Source: Sparassis latifolia
Lineage: Eukaryota; Basidiomycota; Agaricomycetes; Polyporales; Sparassidaceae
Assembly (NCBI GenBank): GCA_018466975.1
Contig: CM031562.1
Location: forward strand, 1,674,001-1,738,000
Length of the DNA: 64,000 bases
Direction of reading: 5' to 3'
The notes under the pieces are model-generated. The model searched no databases. It saw nothing but the letters and a program-made list of their open reading frames with translations, and had not been told where the DNA came from. The position numbers were made by a program, and so were the translations under genes. How positions within the stretch are numbered: position 1 is the first letter of the stretch; each line of letters opens with the position of its first letter. Of the stretch, positions 1-10,877 are shown in pieces.

Positions 1-1059
1 CATAGCTTTAACCCCCGTAGACTGATCCGGCATTGGCCTATTAGGATCGTCCGGCTGCGGATAGTTTTGGTTGAGCTGCCAGGCTCCAGTAGTTGCGCGC
101 CGCTTGCGAGGAGGAGTGGACATCTGGTTCGGAACGTGGGTGAAGAAGGATGGATGTTCTGGGTCAACAGGGGGAGGTGACCGGGAAAGTTTCTGAGGCG
201 GAACGAGCCATGTCTGCGAAAAGTCCTGGTGCGAGGGTACTGAAGGGATAGAGCCAGTGCGGATATGAAGAGTTGAACTTGCTTTGGGCTTATCGGGTAT
301 ACTGGCTGTCGATGGCGTGTTGGAGTAAAATGAGCCAGAAACCCCAACGGATGGGTCTAAAATATCTGCTCTCGGTCCACTAATGCTGGAATTTGTGTTA
401 ATACTGTGCTTAAAGGTAGAGTTCGACAAAGTTCTGGACTTGCTGTGGAAGGTGGGACGTTTGGTAGCCTTCGTCTTTGCTCCAGCCTTAGGAGATGACG
501 TGCGGGAACCAGGGCGACTACTGAAGGGAGAAGCGAGCAAGCGAGTTCCGATGCGACTTGAGTTCTCCTTGAGATTTCGAGAGCTAGTGCGAGACAGCAA
601 GAATCGAGATACCGGGAGCGGTGAGAACGTTTCAGGGGCTACAGGTTGAGAAGCAGAGGAGGGTAGCATGGCCTGATCAGAGCGAAGCACAGGCAGGGGA
701 GTGCAATATACTACATCACCCAGGCCTTGTTGATGCAGAGGAAAGATCGAGACATTTTTGTCAGGACTGGATGGACCACAGGGAAGTGCGGGACTAGAGT
801 TAGAAAGTTTCTTAAGCTTTTTTGCAGGTCGATTATCCGCATCGTCATGGATAATCGTGGCAGCCTGAGAAGTGGTTTCGTTTGCATGCCGAGAACGTTT
901 CTTCATGCGCCGGGTCATCTCGGAAAGCGAGATATCGCCACTCTCAGGCAAGGGTTGCAGAGGAGATGATTGCACTGTGAGCACATCACTTGAGGCAATT
1001 CTGCTGCGTGTTCTTCGGCGAGAGTATGTTTTGAGAGGTCCGCGAGAGGGATAGGCCAT
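1..1059 (-). CDS. Basic Ser/Pro-rich hypothetical protein, 3' end beyond the window
   Basis: A single uninterrupted minus-strand frame of 353 codons runs from an ATG at 1059 off the left edge, so the C-terminus is missing. It begins MAYPSRGPLKTYSRRRTR. The protein is low in hydrophobic residues and rich in Ser, Pro, Lys and Arg, with basic patches such as MTRRMKKRSR (about residue 60) and STPPRKRR near the left edge that could be nuclear-localisation signals. Many S/T-P pairs suggest kinase sites. No domain is recognisable. The long frame without stops, the ATG and the divergent neighbour at 1348 support a real gene; a disordered nuclear protein is inference only. Function unknown. Confidence 0.7.
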   Translation of the reverse strand, partial: MAYPSRGPLKTYSRRRTRSRIASSDVLTVQSSPLQPLPESGDISLSEMTRRMKKRSRHANETTSQAATIIHDDADNRPAKKLKKLSNSSPALPCGPSSPDKNVSIFPLHQQGLGDVVYCTPLPVLRSDQAMLPSSASQPVAPETFSPLPVSRFLLSRTSSRNLKENSSRIGTRLLASPFSSRPGSRTSSPKAGAKTKATKRPTFHSKSRTLSNSTFKHSINTNSSISGPRADILDPSVGVSGSFYSNTPSTASIPDKPKASSTLHIRTGSIPSVPSHQDFSQTWLVPPQKLSRSPPPVDPEHPSFFTHVPNQMSTPPRKRRATTGAWQLNQNYPQPDDPNRPMPDQSTGVKAM

Positions 1060-1347
1060 GGCGACAGAGGGGCACACCGCTGGCCTGTCGTCGTCGACGG
1101 CGGAAAGCTTGCGTCTGGGAATCCCCATCACTGGCACCGCGTCGCGTAAGTCACGTGAAATTGCCAAAGAAGGGCCAACACGTCAGTGGCAAGTCCAGCT
1201 TGGAGTCGAAGGCGACTCGACCCTCCTCGACTGCTACTGCTCCGAATGTCTCGTTCTCGTTGACACTGCTACTTGCACATTTGACTACACGGAAATATTG
1301 CTGTTGAACTCGAAACGCGCCGCATTTTTTATTGAATTCTTGGCCCC
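1060..1347. promoter_or_regulatory. Divergent intergenic region (putative bidirectional promoter)
   Basis: These 288 bases separate two start codons pointing away from each other: the minus-strand Ser/Pro-rich gene (ATG at 1059) and the plus-strand membrane-protein gene (ATG at 1348). The 5' regulatory signals of both genes must lie here or in their first introns. No clear TATA box was identified. The assignment rests on gene geometry alone. Confidence 0.4.
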
Positions 1348-4300
1348 ATGGTCGTCACTAAGCGTGCACCCGCCGCTCCTGTGCTAACTTCTCGCACAAA
1401 TTCCTCACAGCCCGTTCCGAGGGCGAAACACAAAGCACCCAGTAATGACCCGTACCTTCCGGAGGTTTCAAGTCCTCTTACGGATGGAGGGACCGCTCAC
1501 ACACAAGGTCAAAGGGTTGATCCTCAGTCTAGTGTAAATGGAACGGTGAGTAGTTACAGACCCCACATTTACTCCATTTCGGTCTGTGACCAATGGTTGC
1601 TGTGGTATTGTGATACTCCCGTGTATCTTCAATTCAACTTTGCGGCTTGCATGTGGCACGCTTTTGTGGCCTATGTAGAATGCGGCTGTCTTGATCGCAC
1701 GACGCGTATCGACTTGCCCTGATAGCCTTGTGTGTTATATCCTCTCCCAAATCTGCTGAACTTTTTTTTAGGGTGTATCTTCTCCTAAGAAGAAGGATTC
1801 TTGGACCAAGAAGAGAAGAGGAAAGGTATGTGCAAACGTCGTTATTGGTTGCGTTTTGATCCACAATGAACGTTACCAGGGTGCACTGTCAAGGCTTGTC
1901 GATCTCCTGACCCGGATATTCATCCTCTGCTTTTGCATCTATGTCGCAATAGTATGCCCAAATGACGCCCAAAGCAAAACATCTATCTGCCGTGGTCTCT
2001 CCGAATACCGCCGCCTCGTAATTGACCCTTACATCATACCCCCATTTCAACATGTACTTGCTCACCCATCTGTCGCTCCTTATGTTGAGAAGGCAAAACC
2101 CTTTGCAGACCGTGCCATTCGCATCACCAAGCCCTTTGTCCAACGCGCAAATTACGAATTTGTCACCCGCGTTGTACCCCAGTGGAACGTTCGGATTGTC
2201 CCGCTGTGGAAAAAATATGCCGTTCCTCAATTCAGCCGTATTGATGCACAGCTTGGGCCTTACTGTACGCGCATGGAGGAAGAATACGAGCGGCGACTTG
2301 GTCCTTTCGTCGACCGTGCAACGCACACCATGCGTCTCTTGCAGCAGAAAGCCCACCCGTACGTGATTCAAGCTGCTCACAAGACATATGATGGTTATGA
2401 GCGCGCCCGCCCATATGCTCGCTCTGCCTGGGAAAAATTCAAATTAATCATCACACGACTTGTCGCTTTCCTAGGAGAGTATAGAAGACGGTTTGTGGAT
2501 CCCCATGTGCAGAAAATTTGGGAACGTGTCAAGGAATTGAGCAGCGGTGGCTCGAAGGTGCCTACACCTACCGACGTGGGCGAATTTGTCACGGCCCGGA
2601 TCTCAAAAGCCGCAGAAGATGCGACAGACGTGGCTCCTTCTGTCTTAGCCTCAGCGCAAGCCTCGCATTCAGAAAGTTTCTCAATTGTATCTGATGCAGC
2701 TGAGACTACCCCTGTCGCAATTCTATCGGAGGTTGTGTCGCAGGTATTTTCATCCGCGTCGTTAGCTGCAGAGCCTCCTGCAGCTGTCTCCTCCCGGGTC
2801 TCCGGCGTATCTTCTTTGGTGGATGCCACGGCGTCGTCTGTGTTCTCCGCCGCATCAGTGTCTACCTCCTGTTCTTCATCTCTGACCGATGCCTTCCCTT
2901 CCATTGTATCTTCGCTCCCGTCCGAATTTGCAAGTTCTGCATCTGAAATGGCGCACGCGGCCTTTTCAATAGACTCATCAATTGCCAATCAGCCGCTCTC
3001 CGTATCCAGCGTAGGTGATGCAGCCTCCGAGGGCCTTACACATGCTTCACAGACCGCCGAACACGCTGGGTCCGCAGTCTCCTCAGACGTTTCAACTGTC
3101 ACGGATCAAGCCTCAGCGTACACTTCTTCCGTGGCCCGCGTTCCTTCTGCTTCTCTAACTTCTGCGTCCGCGTCTTCCTTCCCGTTAGTTGTGACAGAAG
3201 CAGTCACACCTGTTCCCCTTCTGAAACAGGACGAGGATGCCGAACTGGCGGCCTTTTACGCCGAGCTCGGCCTCAGCGACGTCCTGGCGGACTCGAGTTC
3301 CCAGCCGGCTGCACCGGTGCACACGGAGACCGCAGAGGAGAGAGCTGCCCGGGAAGAGGAACGGGCCGAACGGCAGCGCCAGAGGGAAGTCCAGACAGCG
3401 AAACGACGCGCTGATATAGAGGGTCGTCATGCGAAGTGGGAGAGCGAACTCTCCATGGCGATTGACACGAAGCAGAAGGCATTGCGTAACACATTGGCTG
3501 CGCTGCGGAAGGATGCGGTGGCAGAGCTGAAGGACTCCCAGGAAATTAAGGAGGAAGTTGATTCGTTGGTCGAAGAGGCTGAAAAATTGCTGCGTGGCGC
3601 AGAGAAATATCTGCAAACACTGGAGAAGGAGACCAGGAAGGAGGAAGAGAAGAAGACGATGTGGGAGCGTGTCGTAGAGAAGGTCGACGAGAAGTTCAAT
3701 CAGCGATTGCAGCAGACCGAAACCGTTGTGAATGGATGGTATCTTGGTGTGATCAACAGGGAGCTGGTAGAGGTGCGTGTGATATTTTACTTATATATCA
3801 CGTCTTATTCACCGCTACAGTGGCACAGGTCCGCAAGGTTGCCGAGGATGTCAAAGACATCGCTGACCGGGGACAGGCCGACGTCGGTTTGGATTACGCA
3901 TATCTGGATGACGTTACGTATTCCGACTGGCAGCGATATCATGATATTGTCAGAGGTGAGTATTTCGCATCTCAGCATGAACGTTTACTAACACTACCCG
4001 TCTGAAGCCAGCGACAATTTCACAGCTGATGCACACTCTATTCAGGATGGAACACATTCCTCACCACCGCCTAATCCTGTGCTACCTGCAATCACCGACC
4101 TTCAGTCTGAGGTTCAAGACATTGTTGTAGGGTTTGAAACCCGCCTCCGGCGTGTCAGGCGTACTGGCGAGCGTGCGTTTGCGAGCCATGAGGTCGTGGT
4201 GGAACCCAAGCACCATGCAGCCGATGAAACTGTCTCCATTCTTCCTATTGAGGATGTGGACAACGTCAGATCACACGCAGACATATTTGTGCCCCCGGTA

Positions 4301-4498
4301 GTGATTGGACGGAGCAAAGAGGAAGTGCTAGATGCTCTCAACCGTGCAGCGGCTCAGGACGGTGAAACGACGTCGCCTACCGAGAAACGGGAGGCATCTC
4401 AGAAAGCTGAGGAGCTTGTGCAGGAGCTGGTGGAGGACGTCGACGATGACGAGAGCATTCCGGATGCGACGCCAGTACCCGCTCACGAAGAGTTATGA
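1348..4498 (+). CDS. ~920-aa membrane protein with helical repeats and coiled coil
   Basis: The spliced model uses exons 1348-1545, 1772-1825, 1880-3772, 3829-3955 and 4008-4498, with canonical GT-AG introns and matching phases. Order: a basic, disordered N-terminus; one hydrophobic segment (LLTRIFILCFCIYVAIV, about residue 93); then about 150 residues of repeated amphipathic units of the type PYVEKAKPFADRA / KPFVQRA / HPYVIQAAHKTYDG / RPYARSAWEKF. Next comes a long Ser/Ala/Val-rich low-complexity stretch, a strongly charged coiled coil (about residues 570-720, EERAEREEERAERQRQR-like), and an acidic tail ending PAHEEL. The repeats resemble the helical repeats of perilipin- or apolipoprotein-type surface proteins. 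That comparison is by eye only. I believe Agaricomycete homologues exist, some carrying a misleading homeobox label; I see no homeodomain. Function unknown. Confidence 0.8.
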
Positions 4499-5865
4499 TG
4501 ATGCTTCAGCTAGGTTACTATTTCTTCCATTGCCTTGAATAGTTTTGTTTTATGATGTCGAAATGATTTCGCTCATCGATGATATGCGTAGGATATGATC
4601 AACTTAACTTGAACTACTTCGTCTGGCTCGAAGGCCAAGTCCTGCCGACCGGTCGTCGCAATTCTCTTTATTTAGCGTACGTGTGATAGATGTTGCTTGT
4701 TCCGTGTTTTCCCCTTTCAAGTCGTGCCTCATTGATCCAGGATATATGATACAGTACCATATGCACCAACTGCTTCTCCTAAGCTTGACAGTTCTTGACT
4801 AGACCGCTCACCCTGATCGTGTATGATTCGAAAGAGGTACGTCGTCCATTCGAAGGCTTTTTTGTTGACATCGGTCCGGCGCTCAAATTCGGAGCAGCCG
4901 TCCGGACAAAGGGATGCAAGCACTGCCCCGGTTCACGGCTCATGCTATCGATGCGGACTTTGTCCTTCGGGGCTACAGTGTCGTAGAAACTGAATCATTG
5001 ACCTCCCAGTGGACTCCCCGAAAGGCGACAAGGCGAGCAGAATATGATGACGAGGCTTTCTTCCTTCTCTCCATTCACATGTTCCCACCGCGCTATACTA
5101 CCATGACTCAATCTGCTACATTCACGCGGGCACGTCCCTTTGACGCTACAGTCTCCCCACCACGAACCAATGCGTACGGCACTCGTGAGACACCGCTGCT
5201 TTCCACGGCAGCAAAGACAGCATACTTCCTGGACGAACCCTTACTAGTGCATATTTTATAGCATACGTTTGAGGCTGTTCCTCAGTGCGCTTATTCGCCT
5301 ACTTCCAGTATAAATACACAGATTTCATCCTCGTCATCCCCGAAATGCAATCTCCACTGGACACGGTGGGAACAAACCCATTTGCACATATCACGGTTGT
5401 GCAGGGGCAATTTGCACCCTATTACATGTTGAAAACATCACATTGAGGGCAGTGGTCAGGAAACTTGATTGGTCGTCAATGTGCACATGGCTGCATGGAG
5501 CTGCTTTCTCAAGCTGACGGTCATATCCGAGAACTTTCGATAGAGGTACGTAGACTCGATAGGTGTAAACGGGAAAAAACTGCTAGAGCCACAAAAAGAA
5601 AACTATCGTCGTCAAGGTCGACTGCCCTTGGACTTCGAACAATGAACGAGACAATCAGAGCAATGGAAATTCATGCAAGAATACATGTCGCATACTTCGC
5701 ACGAAACCGAAATATCGCAATTAATGCAACAGCACCCGCACTTCCAACGCGATCAGCAGTATTCGGTGAAACATCAGTAAAACGTTTTCGCAGTAATATT
5801 TCACAACGACCAAAAGATAGGGGCACGCGACGCGACAGCGTCAATGGAGAGGAGAGGGCAGTTCT
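4499..5865. other. 1.4-kb intergenic region between convergent genes
   Basis: This lies between the 3' ends of the membrane-protein gene and the HP1 gene. Open frames on both strands are short, lack splice-consistent extensions and show no recognisable motif. A TATA-like run occurs near 5310, but the frame after it encodes only about 33 residues. No gene or repeat is supported. Confidence 0.5.
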
Positions 5866-6971
5866 TCACTTCTGCGCAGTGTCAGTATCCTCTCGCCAGC
5901 GAAGGTTCTTCTCATAAAAGTCCAATAACTGGATGATAATCAGTGGTTTAGAATCCGCCATCCAACACGACAGACATACCATGTCTTTGAACTTGTCCCT
6001 GCACTGGGTCGATTCCTCTCTGCCACGGCCCTGATTGTTGATCCTTATAATGGAGTGAGCAAGGATTGCATCTGACGAAGAAGACGCTTACAACGTGAAG
6101 TACACAAAGAGATGATCATCTACGCGCTCAACCGTGTCAATCGATTCGACAAGACGTTCCCAGCTCGGGAGCTTCGCCCAACGTTTCATGTCCACATATT
6201 CCTCTTCCTCGTCTTCATCCATCGGTTCCGCGTCCCCTTTCGCTTTGAATCCATTCGTACTTTTCCTGTGACGTTTCTTCTTCTTTTCCGGCTGAGGTTC
6301 CTCGTCCTCTTCATCGCCTCCCTGCTCACGTTCGACGGAAGCCTTCGATGGTCTTCCACGTTTCTTGGTACGAACCTCCTCAAGCTTCTGGCGAGTCTCC
6401 TCAACCTCAGAGCTTTCATCCCTTTGCGAGATGGACATGCGTCCTTTCGTCGTTCCGGTCGAACGACGCGGTTGAGCGGCAGGCTTGCCTCTGCTCTTTT
6501 TCTCAGCCTTTTGCTTCCTCCAGTATTCCTCGATGAGACCCTGCGCGTTCCTGTTGGATCAAAACGCGTCAGGACGGATAATAGAGCGTGATCGAGCCAC
6601 TATCGTACCCCGCGTCGTTCTCGTCAACCCAGCTGTTGTGTTCTTCGCCATAACCCTTCCATTTGACCAAATAGCCAAGTCTGCCCTGTTAGTCGTAGAA
6701 CGCAGTGTAGAGATGGTCAGTCGTGAGAAGTAAACGGACGCACTGCAGGAAAGGCCCCGTGCTTCGCGTCGATAATTTCTTCAATCTCGTACTCCTCTGA
6801 ACCGGCGTTGGAGCCTTCGTCGCCATCGTCTCGCTCATCCTCCTCCATGGGCGAGGGCTCTTTGTTTTTCGAAGTGGCCTTCGACGCGCCGATGCTCATC
6901 TTCCTGGTGGATGTGAGCACCTCCCTCTCGTTCTCGTCGTCAGACAGCTCGAGATTTCTCTCCTTCACCAT
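5866..6971 (-). CDS. HP1/Swi6-type heterochromatin protein (chromo + chromo-shadow)
   Basis: A five-exon model starts at ATG 6971. The N-terminus is acidic and Ser-rich, followed by a chromodomain: EEYEIEEIIDAKHGAFPA, then across an intron GRLGYLVKWKGYGEEHNSWV and LIEEYWRKQK. The aromatic cage residues (Y of EYEIE, W of VKWKGY, W of NSWV) that read methylated H3K9 in this family are present. A Lys/Arg/Glu-rich hinge follows with an AT-hook-like KKRGRPSK. The last three exons encode a chromo-shadow domain (WERLVESIDTVERVDDHLFV, LLDFYEKNLRWRE), the dimerisation module of HP1. Predicted role: H3K9me-dependent silent chromatin. The stop is at 5866-5868 after DTDTAQK. High confidence in family, moderate in exact exon edges. 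Confidence 0.92.
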
Positions 6972-7265
6972 GCCTGAAGAGGTGTGCGCAAGGTAGCAGC
7001 AGCGGCGATGACAAGACGCGACTGAGGGGCAGGGAGAAGCACCGTGAGAAGTCGACCAACTGTGGCGCCGTGACTGCCGCCGCGGCGAGGCCGTTCGCCG
7101 ACTTCGAGTTCAAGTTCAAGGCCGGCAAACAACTACTGACAGAACGAAACGTTGCAAAGAGCAAATGATTGAATAGCGCGTACAATACAGAAGCCGTCAT
7201 AGCAGGTGTGCGTTCTGCAGACGTAATAAGACCGACAAAAGACTAGCAGAGCACAAATTACAATT

Positions 7266-8013
7266 TCAATCTCTGTCCCGTCTACGAGAGGGACTCGCAC
7301 TCCGTCCACGGCCTTCACGACCTCTCCCCTTTTTGGGTCCCGAAGGTGGAGGCCGCACAAATGCATAGTCGCAGTGTAACGTCTGTTCCAGGAGGGCGGT
7401 ACCTGACGCACCGTCAATCGCTGCTTGTGCTTCCGCCATAGTCTCGTACTCCACTAGAGCATACCCCTAAAAGAAGCATGAGAAATTTTTTGACGGTCGA
7501 GTGGAAAGTCGTAAGAGTCCATCCTGTTACTCACCTTGACATATCCTGTTCGCCGATCAAGGTTCAGATGCAAATTTTTAATCTCTCCGTATTCCCCAAA
7601 CTTGTCCATAAGATCCTCTTCTGTTGCTTCTTCGTGAACGTTGGTAACGAGGACAATCCACCCCTCCACAGCTATGGTGCGGGGAAATGGGAATATTAGA
7701 CAGAACAACATCAGGAATCACCCACTTACAGCGAGCAGCTCGCGTTTCCGTCACCTGAGACGACTCTACCCGGTCAAAGGTTTGTTCCGAAGTTACCGCA
7801 CTCTCATTACCTCCTAAAGAATGATGTGCACTGTCAAGATGGTATAGACGAACGCAGAAAACAAGGTCACTACTGACCGGCACTCTGAAAACCTCTGCCC
7901 TTCCGCCTGACAACGCCAGTACCACCTACGTCGGGCCGAACTCAGCAGAGAACACACATATATGATTGCAGTATACTCATACCCTCATCAATGTTCATCT
8001 CATCGTCAGACAT
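7266..8013 (-). CDS. RNA-binding protein Y14/RBM8A, exon junction complex
   Basis: Five exons splice in phase from ATG 8013 to TGA 7266, giving about 165 residues, the usual Y14 size. The N-terminus [20 protein letters not shown] has the acidic/Gly pattern of Y14. The single RRM carries RNP2 [17 protein letters not shown] and RNP1 [17 protein letters not shown], with [20 protein letters not shown] between. The tail is RG/RS-rich ([20 protein letters not shown]). In the family the RRM is used to bind Mago rather than RNA, and the complex marks spliced mRNA for localisation and decay; this is family knowledge. Its 3' end lies 294 bases upstream of the HP1 start, in the same orientation. Confidence 0.95.
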
Positions 8014-8910
8014 CGTGGACAGAGAATATGTGCAGTGAAGTGCAAATGAGCGGCCGGCCAAGCTCCCGGACATGGTCCGGCCGGTCCCGGGGCGCCGAAC
8101 ACTTGTCCGGGCGGCAGAATTTGGCAACTTATGTATATCGCGAGCGGCAAACTATTAAGTACTGTGTCTCATCGAGCTCGGCCTTTGCTGTCCCTGGAAT
8201 TGCCAGATGTGACAAATGGTCCAGGGTGAACGCCTAGACGCACATCCTGCAGATCGTTGCTACCCGGGATTCTATGCGATAGCTGTCCCGTAGAATTTTC
8301 CGACAGGAACTTATCGCCTTGCCGCTAAATGATTTGGTGGAACCTCCCAACCATACATAGTTTCCGAGTCACAATCACGCCGTGGCTTGGGCGAAACGTA
8401 AGTTGCGTGGTTTATGCCTCTGAGAATCGCCTTTTTCCGTCCCTGCTCACTGCGACAAGCATGATACTCGGCCCGTCATGAAAACATCGATAATTTAATC
8501 CGTCACAGTGGTCGCGCGGAAGCATATTCGGAGCAGATGGTGAGATCTCGATAGTTACTTGGTAACTTTGGGCTAAAAAGTGCGCTTTCGTGATTGATGC
8601 GACGTGGGTGGAAACCGGGCTCTCGCTACCTGAATGTCGCAGTTCGCATCTTCTGGCGATGGATTTTTTGTGTCGTGCCTTGAATTTACGTATGTTTTGC
8701 CCCATCCCCGGTGTCGTCGAACGTGAGTCATAGTTTTCCTTTCTTCGTATTCATCTCACCCACGCAGGCAAAATTGGGTCATGACTTGTCTAACGATCAA
8801 GAGAGGGACGCGGAAATTCCCGCCCGCTTTGGTTCAAATAGAGGTGCACCAGGAACGTAGCTGGACCTCTGTCACATCTCATCCTTTACATTCCGGGTGG
8901 TCTTCTCCCA
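8014..8910. other. Divergent intergenic region, no supported gene
   Basis: About 900 bases lie between the divergent Y14 and MYND genes. A minus-strand frame of 97 codons (8412-8705) starts MGQNIRKFKARHKK but leads into no recognisable domain. A plus-strand frame from 8781 runs into the MYND exon in the wrong phase. Promoters for both flanking genes should be here. I support no gene in the stretch. Confidence 0.45.
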
Positions 8911-9630
8911 ATGAACTCGGACCCACTCATAAGTCACCAGTGCACAGTGTGTTGTCGGCCGACGTCAATGTGGTGCGGCCGGTGCCAGAACGCATGGTAC
9001 TGCTCGCCAGAACATCTTCAAAATGTGAGCGACCTTCGGGCAAGTGCCAGCCGTTCAGTTCATCATGACTTCTCCTTGATATGTAGGACTGGCAACGCCA
9101 TCGAGGGAATGCGTCGCTGTTGCTTCACCTGAGCAACAAAGCGACACGATACCTGCCCCTTCACCGGTACCGCAGTTGACCACGGTATCTGCCGTTCTAT
9201 TCAGCCCCGAGGAAGGTGGGTGATCTCCGATACCTCACCAGCTCGATGGCTGATCTCGCTTCTCTCAGAGCAGTCGCAGATTGTCCGTGTACAATGCCGC
9301 CCTCAAGGCACCCATTCTCAGGGAATGTGCCCGGTTCCAATAGTTCAACGTTACTTTCCTGAGAGTGTGCCCAACACCATCATCTTGACGCAGGGTCTCG
9401 GTGGCGAGCCTTTACGCTTTCCGCTCCATATCTGGTACTGCCCAACGTCGCTCCAAAGAGGGTCACCTGTCAATCGCGCGATTTACCGCATTACGTCCGG
9501 CGCAGCTCCGAAAGCGTGGTGCGGACCTGTGATGGTATTAAAGTTCAACGGATCCCGGCGACAGGGATACTCTGACGCAGGTTCGAACGACTTGCCTGCG
9601 TTGTCGGCATATTTCATGGCTTATAAGTGA
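8911..9630 (+). CDS. MYND zinc-finger protein with apparent 1-base frameshift
   Basis: Exon 1 (8911-9024) encodes MNSDPLISHQCTVCCRPTSM, then WCGRCQNAWYCSPEHLQ, the Cys pairs of a MYND zinc finger (C-x2-C ... C-x2-C-x4-YCS-x2-H). After a 62-nt intron, exon 2 (9087-9215) reads DWQRHRG, then loses phase. The good frame resumes one base off as ECVAVASPEQQSDTIP. One extra G in the GGG at 9105-9107 would restore W-x2-H-x3-C, the end of a MYND finger. Exon 3 (9269-9630) encodes about 120 residues ending DLPALSAYFMAYK; a GT six bases before the stop allows splicing into a further open frame to 9901. MYND fingers bind proline-rich peptides. Either a sequence error or a young pseudogene. Confidence 0.6.
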
Positions 9631-10877
9631 AGACGTGAGGTCTGCTTCCTTCATTCTCGTGTCCCATCGTTAACGCAGTGGTTTGATTAAGATCCATCTC
9701 CGTGGGCCGTACGATGACCAGTCACCTTCAGTAGCACATCGCTTTCTTTCCACCTTACACCGGACTTTTTGTACTGCCGCAGTATCTGAAGTTGTATTCC
9801 TTCACTCACATAGAACACCCGGAACACCGTCCACACTCTGTTGTCTCGCGGTCTGTAGAACTGGACAATCGTCTTGCGAAAGTAATGTAGTCAAAATGTA
9901 ATTGCTTCAGGCCGAACCAATCAACGTACGGGTTGAATAATGCAACAATGATAATAGAACGAAAGAGGAAGCGATCTGGTGAGGTGTGATCGTCAGGTCC
10001 CCGCCTTCTTTGCCGATTCTCTAGAACATCGCGCGGTGTGAACGGAGTTCGACTAAGCCTTCTGTCGGGACCATGTGCACATCCAGAGTTTGGTCAGACA
10101 AACAGGCTAACAGCCCAGAAGCCACCATTGACTCCGAATAGCTAGCGATGGACAATAGTCAGCAGTACAGTGATCCGGATGGAATCCCCTCCAAATGCTC
10201 TTGTGCGCGCGCATGGGCTGCCAATCCATTAGGCATGACACGTCGGCCAATGTCTGCCGCTGTACTTTGCCACTGACTTGGCTCTTCGGCCCACCCTGCA
10301 GGAAGAAGATGACAATGGGAGCATCTATTATCTCCGATCACAGTGCTGATTAGGTTCGCAGCGTACTGGCGGTTCCTTGTGGATGAGAAGTCTCGTGCAC
10401 AAATCGATGTCAGTGATTTGCATCCATCTACCGTCGAAGATCTTGGCGCCAGGTAAGTCCAGTCCAAGCTTCACGAGTTTCGTGAGGTCCGGGTGTACAC
10501 GTCACGCCGACTAGCGTGCAAGGCTGACCAGAAATGCAAAACATCAGCGAATCTAATGATGCGCGAGTCTCGGAATATTGTTTTATAAACATGTCAGTAA
10601 AGTAAAAGAGACTCTGGACGATGACTCACCCTCGCGAAGAATGTGAAGTTTTCGCGTGCTGATTTCAGGCTGAATGGGGACTGAGTTAGTCGCTCGCTGG
10701 GTGCATTTTCTTGTTTCACGGGAGGTCAAACGGATGTAGATTTAAGATGGTATTCAGCTGTGTAAGCGCCGGCACCGTGTTTCTTAATTGAGGCACCGAC
10801 CGGTCCCGGCAGATTGATCGGGCACACAGTTCGGCGCTGTGGCTGAGGCTCACGCTCTTCCTGCGATCTTTCCTGAC
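9631..10877. other. Gene-poor stretch with one protein-like minus-strand patch
   Basis: To 9901 this may be a last exon of the MYND gene. At about 10500-10370 on the minus strand, one frame reads HPDLTKLVKLGLDLPGA and KIFDGRWMQITDIDL, which looks protein-like but is bounded by stops with no start codon or clean splice sites. A second patch at about 10330-10160 is out of phase with it. It may be a decayed gene or an exon of something I cannot assemble. Nothing else was recognised. Confidence 0.35.

Noticed and set aside
1889..2988. Minus-strand frames of 163 and 197 codons opposite the membrane-protein gene
   Set aside because: They mirror the low-complexity plus-strand coding sequence and have no splice or motif support.
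6088..6591. Plus-strand frame of 159 codons
   Set aside because: It is the complement of the Lys/Glu-rich HP1 hinge, where the minus strand has chromo and chromo-shadow motifs.
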